7,459 nucleotides of DNA from Chloroflexota bacterium (GTDB lineage Bacteria > Chloroflexota > Limnocylindria > Limnocylindrales > CSP1-4): the NCBI GenBank assembly GCA_017860675.1, contig JAGDMV010000107.1, positions 1 to 7,459 of the forward strand. The letters run 5' to 3'. The translations under genes and the position numbers were made by a program. The notes beneath the pieces were generated by a model that made no database searches, was not told the origin of the DNA, and worked only from the letters and a program-made list of their open reading frames with translations. Positions 1 to 5,025 of the stretch are shown here, one piece after another (positions within the stretch are counted from its first letter, which is position 1; each line of letters starts with the position of its first letter).

Positions 1-120
1 GAGGCGCGCGGTGCCGCGGAGGCGGGTGCCGCCCAGGCGGCCGAGGTGGCGGACGAGACCGCCGAGGCTGTCGAGGGGGCGATCGACGCCGTGGCCAAGG
101 AGGCGGGCGACAAGGCCTGA
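1..120 (+). CDS. C-terminal end of an Ala/Glu-rich protein (5' end outside window)
   Basis: Frame 1 is open from the first base to a TGA at 118-120 and gives 39 residues. They are dominated by Ala, Glu, Asp, Gly and Val, ending in AVAKEAGDKA. The alternation of small and acidic residues suggests a long amphipathic or disordered helix, as in the tails of many unrelated proteins. No domain can be named from this fragment. Third codon positions are almost all G or C, which supports real coding. The next small ORF follows after 10 nt, so the two may share a transcript. Function unknown. Confidence 0.65.
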   Translation, partial: EARGAAEAGAAQAAEVADETAEAVEGAIDAVAKEAGDKA

Positions 121-130
121 GCAAGGCTGG

Positions 131-310
131 GTGGGCGTCGAGCAGCCGTTCGCGGCCTTCGTGAAGGTCACCGAGGTGCGACAGGGCGACGAGGTGTGGT
201 CGAGCCTCGACGCGGTCCTCGAGAACCTGGTCGGCAATGGACGTTCCGGGACCGCCGTCGTCGGGGACACGGGCATCGTCCTCCACTGGTCCTGCGCCGA
301 GGGTCCGTGA
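131..310 (+). CDS. Small hypothetical protein, 59 aa
   Basis: I do not recognise this protein. The frame is open further upstream, but only as an Arg/Pro-rich shadow of the preceding gene. The natural start is therefore the GTG at 131, 10 nt after that gene's stop, with a weak AAGG 4 nt upstream. Nearly every codon from 131 to the TGA at 308-310 ends in G or C and the composition is balanced, with conserved-looking pieces such as DEVWSSLDAVLENLV and GTAVVGDTGIVLHW. This looks like a small soluble alpha/beta domain. There is no signal peptide, membrane segment or Cys/His cluster. It may be co-transcribed with the upstream gene. The start is uncertain. Confidence 0.5.
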   Translation: MGVEQPFAAFVKVTEVRQGDEVWSSLDAVLENLVGNGRSGTAVVGDTGIVLHWSCAEGP

Positions 311-325
311 CCCGGCCTCGGCGCT

Positions 326-361
326 AGGAGCCATGACCCGCGCGACGTGTCGCCGGCTCCT
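326..361. repeat. Imperfect stem-loop between the small ORF and the acetyltransferase
   Basis: AGGAGCC at 326-332 is the exact inverted complement of GGCTCCT at 355-361. Inside it, GCGA (342-345) can pair with TCGC (350-353). No T-run follows. It lies 15 nt after the small ORF and 20 nt before the acetyltransferase ATG, so it could end the upstream transcript or fold in the leader of the downstream gene. In such GC-rich DNA it may also be chance. Confidence 0.3.
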
Positions 362-381
362 CCAAGTGGCAGGATGACGCC

Positions 382-1632
382 ATGACCGAGCCGATCCCGC
401 GCTACCCGATCCGCACCGCCACCGCCGCGACCCTGCGCGATTTCGTCGCCCCGCTGCTGGCCGCCTTCGGCGAGGAGATGTCCGACACCGAGTACGACGA
501 CTGGCGGCGCACGGCCGAGCCGGACCGCTTCATCGCCGCCTTCGACGGACCCGCGTCCGTCGGCGCGGCAGGGGCGTACACGTTCCGCCTGACCGTGCCC
601 GGCGGGGAGGTGGCGGCCGCGGGCGTCACCGCCGTCGGCGTCGAGCCGGGGCACCGGCGGCAGGGGATCCTGCGCACGCTCATGCGCCAGCAGCTCGACG
701 ACGTCCGGGCGAGGGGCGAGCCCGTCGCCGTGCTGTGGGCGTCGGAGGCGGCAATCTACCAGCGCTTCGGCTACGGCCTGGCCACGCTCAACGGCTCGCT
801 CGAAGTCGAGCGGGCGCGGACGGAGTGGCTCCGACCGGCCGAGCCGGTCGGCCGGCTGCGCCTCGTGGACGCGGACGAGGCGCTGGCCACGTTCCCGGGG
901 GTGTACGAGCGCGTCCGGGCGGTGACGCCGGGCGCTCTCAGCCGCACCGAGGAGTGGTGGCGCTGGGCGACGCTCCACGACGCCGAGTACATGCGTCGCG
1001 GGGCCGGGCCGAAGTACCGCTATCTCTGCGAGGTGGACGGTTCGCCCGAGGGCTACGCGATCTACCGGGTCAAGGGCGACTGGGACGAGCGAGGCCCCAA
1101 GGGCGAGCTGATGGTCGTCGAGGCGATGGCGACGAGCCCGGCGGTGGAGCGGGCTGTCTGGAGCTTTCTCTTCGGGGTCGACCTCGTCCGCACGATCACC
1201 CTCCGCCGTGTCGCGGTGCCGCCCCCGCTCGCGCTCGCCCTCGCCGATCCGCGGGCGATCGGGCTGCGGGTGGTAGACGGCCTGTGGCTGCGGCTGGTCG
1301 ACCTGCAGGCCGCGCTCGCCGCCCGGCGCTACGGCGGCCCGGGCGAGCTCGTGGTCGAGGTGACCGACGAGTTCTGTCCCTGGAACGCGGGCCGCTGGCG
1401 GATCGCCGTCTTCGGGGAGCCCGGGGCCGCCGTCGCCACAGTGGAGCGGACCGACGGGCCGGCCGACATCGCCACCGACACGGCCGACCTCGCGGCCGCT
1501 TACCTCGGCGCGTTCCGCCTCTCCGACCTGGCCCGGGCCGGCCGGGCGGAGGAGCTGGTGCCGGGAGCGCTGCGGCGGGCCGACGCGATGCTGGCCTGGG
1601 ATCGAGCGCCGCACTGTGGGACGATGTTCTGA
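382..1632 (+). CDS. Eis-family GNAT N-acetyltransferase with C-terminal SCP2-like domain, 416 aa
   Basis: It transfers acetyl from acetyl-CoA to amines. Mycobacterial Eis acetylates aminoglycosides at several positions and also protein lysines; the substrate here is unknown. Residues about 9-150 form the catalytic GNAT fold, with the CoA-binding signature VGVEPGHRRQGIL at 85-97. The family motif IYQRFGYG spans 125-132, and Tyr126 sits where Eis has its general acid. A second GNAT-like region follows (about 150-300), then an SCP2-like domain (about 305-416). The protein ends in Phe416; in Eis the C-terminal carboxylate, also on a Phe, takes part in catalysis. Length is close to the roughly 400 aa of the family. 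The ATG is preceded by AGGA at 371-374 with 7 nt spacing. It stands alone and converges on the next gene. Intact, with no missing key residue. Family call is firm; substrate unknown. Confidence 0.93.
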   Translation: MTEPIPRYPIRTATAATLRDFVAPLLAAFGEEMSDTEYDDWRRTAEPDRFIAAFDGPASVGAAGAYTFRLTVPGGEVAAAGVTAVGVEPGHRRQGILRTLMRQQLDDVRARGEPVAVLWASEAAIYQRFGYGLATLNGSLEVERARTEWLRPAEPVGRLRLVDADEALATFPGVYERVRAVTPGALSRTEEWWRWATLHDAEYMRRGAGPKYRYLCEVDGSPEGYAIYRVKGDWDERGPKGELMVVEAMATSPAVERAVWSFLFGVDLVRTITLRRVAVPPPLALALADPRAIGLRVVDGLWLRLVDLQAALAARRYGGPGELVVEVTDEFCPWNAGRWRIAVFGEPGAAVATVERTDGPADIATDTADLAAAYLGAFRLSDLARAGRAEELVPGALRRADAMLAWDRAPHCGTMF

Positions 1633-1667
1633 GCACGCCCCAACCGGGCCACGCGGAAGAACCGGGC

Positions 1668-1688
1668 AGGCGGAAAGCGCGTCCGCCT
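1668..1688. terminator. Candidate bidirectional terminator hairpin
   Basis: AGGCGGA (1668-1674) and TCCGCCT (1682-1688) form a perfect 7-bp stem around a 7-nt loop. It lies in the 66-nt gap between two convergent stop codons, where a shared terminator is expected. There is no T-tract on either side, so intrinsic termination is not assured. Confidence 0.35.
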
Positions 1689-1698
1689 TCGGGAGTCG

Positions 1699-2304
1699 TC
1701 AGCGCGGTGTCCGCGCCCAGTAGGCGTACGGTGGCTGGACGCCACCGAAGCGGACCGCCAGCCACTCGTGGTAGAGGCGGAAGTTGCTGCGCCGCCACTC
1801 CCGTTCGGCCACCCGGGAGGCAAAGCGGTACTGGTCAGCGAACTCGGCCCACACCGCGTCCATGAGGGCGCTGTCCCGCCGGTGGCCAGGCGCCAGGCGG
1901 CGGATCCCGGGCGCCTTCTCGGGGCAGAAGCGGTCGACGATGACCCAGGCGGCGATCCGCCGGTTCGCCGTAGCCAGCGAGATGCCAACCTCCGTCTGCT
2001 GGTTGAGGAGGAAGTACTTGCCGAGCGCCGCCTCGAGCGGCGTCCAGAACTCCCAGTACGGGCCGTACTCCCTGAAGATGTCCAGCCCGAACTGGTAGTG
2101 CTTGTCGTCGTAGACGTCCATCTTGTCGTTGCGCTTGCGCCGCCCGGTGTACGGGCCCGGAGGCAGGTTGGACTCCTCCTCGTCGGTCTCTGCAGCGGAA
2201 CCGGCGGTATGCCCGGCCAGCTGCACGACGGCCTGGTTCCCGGCCAGCTGCTGCAGGGCCGTGAGATCGCGCGGGCGGGCATCCACGGGCCGCTCGATGG
2301 CCAT
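1699..2304 (-). CDS. Uncharacterised protein with N-terminal LQxxAGNxAV motif, about 201 aa
   Basis: No enzyme family is recognised. From the ATG at 2304, residues 14-29 read LTALQQLAGNQAVVQL. Short LQ-x-x-AGN-x-AV segments of this kind recur (from memory) near the N-termini of hypothetical and toxin-like proteins of Actinomycetota and Chloroflexota, often just before DUF4157, a domain tied to cargo of extracellular contractile injection systems. No HExxH is visible here. A short acidic linker (TDEEES) and a basic patch (TGRRKRNDK) follow. Residues about 60-201 are a compact, aromatic-rich domain (HYQFGLDIFREYGPYWEFW; YHEWLAVRF; ends YWARTPR) with one Cys. There is no signal peptide or membrane segment. 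The frame is open up to 2580, with GTGs at 2421 and 2457 and an ATG at 2580. None has a good ribosome site, and the last overlaps the divergent gene's start, so I chose 2304. Coding is well supported by codon use; function is not. Confidence 0.7.
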   Translation of the reverse strand: MAIERPVDARPRDLTALQQLAGNQAVVQLAGHTAGSAAETDEEESNLPPGPYTGRRKRNDKMDVYDDKHYQFGLDIFREYGPYWEFWTPLEAALGKYFLLNQQTEVGISLATANRRIAAWVIVDRFCPEKAPGIRRLAPGHRRDSALMDAVWAEFADQYRFASRVAEREWRRSNFRLYHEWLAVRFGGVQPPYAYWARTPR

Positions 2305-2578
2305 CGTGATGCCGCGTGCCGCCTCGTCGTCCTCGGCCTCGTCCCAGCCGCGCCTGCGCCGGCGCGCGACGACGCGTGCGGCCTCGTCGCCCCGAAGGTA
2401 TCGCCTTCCCTCGGTCCCCACGACGTGATTGTCGTTTCCGGCAGGGGAGTCCGCCACCGCCCGCCGGGCAGTCGAGCGGGCAGAGGTGCTGCCCGAAAGG
2501 GCAGGGCGAGCGCACTCGCCGCGACCCAGGCGGTCCGCCGCGGCTTCGCGAACCCGGCGAGCGGATACAGTTCCGCCC
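2305..2578. other. Spacer between divergent genes
   Basis: This 274-nt stretch separates the LQxxAGNxAV gene (minus) from the sulfurtransferase (plus). The minus frame is open across it, so up to 92 further residues, including an RRRRR run and an acidic stretch, could belong to that protein if it starts earlier. No other gene is convincing. The sulfurtransferase promoter lies at its right end. I found no clear promoter for the minus-strand gene. Confidence 0.5.
2566..2571 (+). promoter_or_regulatory. -10 element of a probably leaderless promoter for the sulfurtransferase
   Basis: TACAGT fits the TANNNT -10 pattern and ends 7 nt before the ATG at 2579. That spacing would put the transcript start on the start codon itself. 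No Shine-Dalgarno sequence sits at normal distance. Leaderless genes of this form are common in high-GC Gram-positive groups. No -35 element was identified. Confidence 0.5.
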
Positions 2579-3448
2579 ATGTGCCTGATCTCCGTCGACG
2601 AGGTCGCCCGGCGGCTCCACGATCCCGACCTCCGGCTGGCCGACGTGCGCTGGTTCCTGGTCCGGCCCGGCGGCGGCCTGGCGGACTACCTGGCCGGTCA
2701 TCTCCCGGGAGCGGTCTTCGTCGACGTCGAGACCGTGCTCGCGGCGCCACCCGGCCCCGGCCGGCACCCCCTCCCGGAGCCGGACTGGCTGGCTGAGCAG
2801 CTCGGGTCGCTCGGGTTCGGCAGCGAGCACCTCGTCGTCGCCTACGACGACTGGGGCGGCGTCGTCGCCGCTCGACTCTGGTGGATGCTCGACAACCTCG
2901 GGCACCGGCGGGTGGCCGTCCTCGACGGCGGGATCGCTGCCTGGAACGCGGCTGGCCTTCCGCTCGAGACCGAGGTTCCAGCGCTGCCACCGGCGCGGCT
3001 CGTGCTTGGCGACCGGTGGGCGCGGACGATCGGCCGCGAGGCGCTGCGCGCCCGGCTCGGCGCCGTCACGCTGCTTGATGGTCGCGCGCCGGAGCGCTAC
3101 CGGGGCGAGGTCGAGCCGGTCGACCCGATCGCTGGTCACATCCCCACGGCGCTGAGCCTGCCCGTCACCGACAGCGTGGGCCCGGACGGTCGCCTCCTGC
3201 CGGCGGACGAGCTGGCGCGTCGCTACGCGTCGGCTGAGGGGGGAGGCGATGCCGGCGCCCGGGAGACGGTGGTGTACTGCGGCAGCGGCGTCAACGCGTC
3301 CCACCACGCGTTGGCGCGTCGGGTCGCCGGCCTGCCCGACCCGATCCTGTATGCCGGCTCCTACTCGGACTGGACCCGGGCCGGCTTCCCGGTGGCCACC
3401 GGGCCGGAGCCGGGCGAGCCACTCGGCCCGGGCGATCGCCCCGGCTGA
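2579..3448 (+). CDS. sseA: Thiosulfate/3-mercaptopyruvate sulfurtransferase (tandem rhodanese), 289 aa
   Basis: It moves sulfane sulfur from 3-mercaptopyruvate or thiosulfate to an acceptor such as cyanide or a thiol, through a persulfide on the active-site Cys. Residues about 3-130 are the catalytically silent N-terminal rhodanese domain, with the typical AYDDWGG (89-94) and VLDGGIAAW (114-122) motifs. Residues about 155-275 are the active domain, with DGRAPERYRG at 167-176, GHIPTA at 186-191 and catalytic Cys234 in the loop CGSGVNA (234-240). CGSGV loops are typical of the mercaptopyruvate type, whereas classical rhodaneses have an Arg after the Cys. Asn239 replaces the more usual Thr. The frame is open upstream to 2429, but that extension is low-complexity and Arg-rich, while the family N-terminus begins at MCLISVDEVARRL, so the start is 2579. 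No signal peptide, so cytosolic. Substrate preference is inferred from the loop only. Confidence 0.93.
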   Translation: MCLISVDEVARRLHDPDLRLADVRWFLVRPGGGLADYLAGHLPGAVFVDVETVLAAPPGPGRHPLPEPDWLAEQLGSLGFGSEHLVVAYDDWGGVVAARLWWMLDNLGHRRVAVLDGGIAAWNAAGLPLETEVPALPPARLVLGDRWARTIGREALRARLGAVTLLDGRAPERYRGEVEPVDPIAGHIPTALSLPVTDSVGPDGRLLPADELARRYASAEGGGDAGARETVVYCGSGVNASHHALARRVAGLPDPILYAGSYSDWTRAGFPVATGPEPGEPLGPGDRPG

Positions 3449-3479
3449 GGAACGCCCGAACCAGCCCGGGTCTCCGTGC

Positions 3480-3485
3480 TAGACT
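3480..3485 (+). promoter_or_regulatory. Possible -10 element upstream of the tRNA
   Basis: TAGACT matches the TANNNT pattern in an otherwise GC-rich gap, 61 nt before the tRNA. Transcription would begin near 3492, at the foot of the first leader hairpin. No -35 match was seen at 17 nt, so confidence is low. Confidence 0.3.
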
Positions 3486-3493
3486 CTCGCGCG

Positions 3494-3511
3494 GCGTGGC
3501 TCCGGCCACGC
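3494..3511 (+). repeat. Perfect 7-bp hairpin with UNCG-type loop in the pre-tRNA leader
   Basis: GCGTGGC (3494-3500) and GCCACGC (3505-3511) pair perfectly around the loop TCCG, which fits the stable UNCG tetraloop class. It lies 45 nt after the sulfurtransferase stop and could help end that transcript, though no T-run follows. It could instead fold in the tRNA leader. Confidence 0.45.
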
Positions 3512-3516
3512 GCAGA

Positions 3517-3540
3517 GCGACCGCCCGTGGCGGCGGTCGC
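3517..3540 (+). repeat. Second hairpin in the pre-tRNA leader
   Basis: GCGACCGCC (3517-3525) pairs with GGCGGTCGC (3532-3540), 9 bp around a 6-nt loop CGTGGC. It ends 6 nt before the tRNA. The loop sequence is complementary to GCCACG (3505-3510) in the first hairpin, so the two could interact or compete. Confidence 0.4.
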
Positions 3541-3546
3541 CTCCGC

Positions 3547-3621
3547 TCCGGCGTAGCTCAGTGGTAGATCGGGCGGCTGTTTACCGCTTGGTCGTAGGTT
3601 CGAATCCTACCGCCGGAGCCA
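3547..3621 (+). tRNA. tRNA-Asn (anticodon GTT), 75 nt, CCA encoded, with irregular bases
   Basis: It decodes AAC/AAU. The cloverleaf was folded by hand. The acceptor TCCGGCG (3547-3553) pairs with CGCCGGA (3611-3617), followed by discriminator G (3618) and genomic CCA (3619-3621). The D-arm is GCTC/GATC. The anticodon arm is GGCGG/CCGCT with loop CTGTTTA and anticodon GTT at 3579-3581. The T-arm GTAGG/CCTAC holds loop TTCGAAT. U1-A72, G73 and the GUU anticodon agree with asparagine identity. Two bases are odd. Position 37 (3582) is T, where tRNAs reading ANN codons carry A for t6A modification. In the D-stem, C11 faces T24 (3569), a mismatch. Every other stem pairs fully, with one G-T at 27-43. 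It is either a functional variant, a decaying copy, or carries sequence errors. Confidence 0.9.
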
Positions 3622-3846
3622 TTCGGCCCCGATCCGCGCACCCCTCCGGCTGGCCGCGCGGCCGCGCCTGCACGCCCGCCCTGCCCGCCCCGGGTCCGGC
3701 CCCACCGATCGCGCCGCCCGCCGACGATGACCCGGAGGCCCGGCCAGCCGTCCCGGGCGGGTCGCCGGTGGGCGTTGACCGCGGGAGCGCATGATCGTCG
3801 CCGGGGCCGGCCGCGGGCTGACGATCCGGCCAACTGGAGGCGGTGT
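3622..3846. other. Gene-free region between tRNA-Asn and the pirin promoter
   Basis: I see no gene in this stretch. The open frames crossing it are Pro/Arg/Ala-rich shadows. It holds a 12-nt palindrome GGCCGCGCGGCC at 3652-3663 and an inverted repeat at 3793-3826, described separately. No T-run marks the end of the tRNA transcript. Confidence 0.5.
3793..3826. repeat. Inverted repeat upstream of the pirin promoter
   Basis: GATCGTC (3793-3799) and GACGATC (3820-3826) are perfect inverted copies separated by 20 nt of very GC-rich sequence. It could be a hairpin ending upstream transcription, or a two-site operator with arms 27 nt apart. It ends 20 nt before the -35 box. Confidence 0.3.
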
Positions 3847-3875
3847 TTGACAGGGAGGCGCCGGTCGCGGATAGT
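3847..3875 (+). promoter_or_regulatory. Sigma-70-type promoter of the pirin gene
   Basis: A perfect -35 TTGACA (3847-3852) is followed by a 17-nt spacer and the -10 GATAGT (3870-3875), which matches TATAAT at four of six bases. The start is expected near 3882, giving a leader of about 30 nt before the ATG. It is the clearest promoter in the window. Confidence 0.75.
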
Positions 3876-3889
3876 TGCTCGTGCAACTA
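3872..3889. promoter_or_regulatory. Palindromic operator (MarR-like) over -10 and start site
   Basis: TAGTTGC (3872-3878) and GCAACTA (3883-3889) are perfect inverted copies around TCGT. The 18-bp site covers most of the -10 box and the expected start near 3882, so a bound dimer would block RNA polymerase. Its size and form resemble operators of MarR-family dimers. The regulator is not encoded in this window. Confidence 0.6.
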
Positions 3890-3897
3890 CCCTCCAC

Positions 3898-3903
3898 AGG
3901 AAG
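3898..3903 (+). promoter_or_regulatory. Shine-Dalgarno site fixing the pirin start
   Basis: AGGAAG lies 9 nt before the ATG at 3913. The frame is open upstream to 3727, but that part runs through the promoter and has no family similarity. This site therefore decides the start. Confidence 0.7.
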
Positions 3904-3912
3904 AAGCGTCCC

Positions 3913-4938
3913 ATGCCTGCCGTCACTGTCGCCGACATCACCGTCCTTCCTCGCATTCCGACGCCGGATCCGCTGGCCACTCGTCAGCGGCCGGTCGTCC
4001 GGGTGACGACGGCGCCGAAGGGCTTCGAGGGTGAGGGGTTCCCCGTCCGCCGCGCGTTCGCCGGCGCCGGCATTGCCGAGATCGACCCCTTCATCCACAT
4101 GGACCAGATGGGCGAGGTCGAGTACGCGCCGGGCGAGGCGAAGGGCACGCCCTGGCACCCCCACCGCGGCTTCGAGACCGTCACCTACATGATGGATGGG
4201 ACCTTCGAGCACTCGGACAGCAACGGCGGCGGTGGCGTGATCACCAACGGGGACACCCAGTGGATGACCGCCGGCGCAGGGATCCTCCACATCGAGAAGC
4301 CGCCGGAGGCGCTCGTCGCCTCGGGCGGGCTGTTCCACGGAATCCAGCTGTGGGTGAACCTGCCGCGGACGCAGAAGTGGGTGGCGCCGCGCTACCAGGA
4401 CCTGCGGGCCGCCGAAGTCGCACTCCTCGCGTCACCGGACGGTGGTGCTCTCGTGCGGGTGATCGCCGGCGACATCGGCGGGCACGCCGGCCCCGGGTCG
4501 ACGTACACGCCGATGACCTATGCCCACGCGACCCTCAGCCCGACCGCGCGGCTGGTGGTCCCCTGGCGACCTGACTACAACGCGCTCGTCTACGTCCTGT
4601 CCGGGAGTGGCTTCGCCGGCGCCGAGCGTCGCCCGATCGGCATGGGCCAGCTGGCCGTCTTCGGGCCGGGCGACGCCCTGGCGGTGGAGGCGGCCCAGGT
4701 CCAGGAGAGCCGGAGCCCGAACCTTGACGTGCTCCTGCTCGGCGGCCGGCCGATCCGCGAGCCCGTCGCCTGGTACGGACCGTTCGTCATGAACACCCGC
4801 GAGGAGCTCGCCCAGGCGTACGAGGACTACCGGGCGGGACGCCTCGGGTCGATCCCGGCGATCCACGCGGTCCACAACACGCCGGCCACGATCATCGAGA
4901 CCGGGGGCGGTGCGGGCGACGGGGCAGGGCGGCGCTGA
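3913..4938 (+). CDS. Pirin-family bicupin metalloprotein, 341 aa
   Basis: Pirins are double-cupin proteins that bind one iron-type metal in the N-terminal cupin. Some oxidise quercetin (2,3-dioxygenase activity), others act through partner proteins, and many bacterial ones respond to redox or xenobiotic stress. All four expected ligands are present: His82 and His84 in WHPHRGFET, and His126 and Glu128 in GILHIEKP. The N-terminal cupin covers about residues 30-150. The C-terminal cupin covers about 180-290 and includes LVYVLSGSG and GQLAVFGPGD. A short tail (NTREELAQAYEDYRAGRLG) resembles the usual pirin C-terminus, then a Gly-rich end. At 341 aa it is somewhat longer than the roughly 290 aa of many pirins. 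It has its own promoter and operator and no operon partner. No signal peptide, so cytosolic. Family call is firm; the true substrate is unknown. Confidence 0.95.
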   Translation: MPAVTVADITVLPRIPTPDPLATRQRPVVRVTTAPKGFEGEGFPVRRAFAGAGIAEIDPFIHMDQMGEVEYAPGEAKGTPWHPHRGFETVTYMMDGTFEHSDSNGGGGVITNGDTQWMTAGAGILHIEKPPEALVASGGLFHGIQLWVNLPRTQKWVAPRYQDLRAAEVALLASPDGGALVRVIAGDIGGHAGPGSTYTPMTYAHATLSPTARLVVPWRPDYNALVYVLSGSGFAGAERRPIGMGQLAVFGPGDALAVEAAQVQESRSPNLDVLLLGGRPIREPVAWYGPFVMNTREELAQAYEDYRAGRLGSIPAIHAVHNTPATIIETGGGAGDGAGRR

Positions 4939-4987
4939 TCGACCGGCCCATCGGCCCACGTCCGAGGCAGTCGGCCGCGACCCGCCG

Positions 4988-5009
4988 GGCGAGCGCCTCT
5001 TCGCGCGCC
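4988..5009. terminator. Weak bidirectional terminator candidate
   Basis: GGCGAGCG (4988-4995) pairs with CGCGCGCC (5002-5009) with one mismatch, around the loop CCTCTT. It sits in the 87-nt gap between the convergent stops of the pirin and hydrolase genes. There is no T-tract. Confidence 0.3.
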
Positions 5010-5025
5010 GCCGTGGCCGTGGCCG

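Noticed and set aside
333..377. 14-codon upstream ORF (ATG to TGA) before the acetyltransferase
   Set aside because: AGGAG is only 2 nt from its ATG, too close for a working ribosome site, and the peptide has no leader-peptide codon runs.
735..1865. 376-aa plus-strand open frame inside the acetyltransferase
   Set aside because: It is an Arg/Gly/Pro-rich out-of-frame shadow of the Eis gene.
2431..2480. Possible minus-strand promoter with GACAAT as -10 for the LQxxAGNxAV gene
   Set aside because: The matching -35 position reads TGGCGG, and the -10 match is weak.
1768..2796. 342-aa plus-strand open frame
   Set aside because: It is antisense to the LQxxAGNxAV gene, whose composition and motif make that strand the coding one.
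1500..2990. 496-aa minus-strand open frame
   Set aside because: It crosses three other genes, is dominated by Arg, Ala, Pro and Gly, and only shadows the better-supported frames. Such long frames are common in GC-rich DNA.
1835..3307. 490-aa minus-strand open frame
   Set aside because: It runs antisense to the sulfurtransferase and out of frame with the LQxxAGNxAV gene, and has no recognisable motif.
3652..3663. 12-nt palindrome GGCCGCGCGGCC after the tRNA
   Set aside because: Self-complementary GC runs are frequent here. It has no loop or T-run to make it a terminator.
5011..5025. CCGTGG tandem repeat at the hydrolase 3' end
   Set aside because: It has two full copies only, overlaps the stop region, and is expected by chance in this composition.
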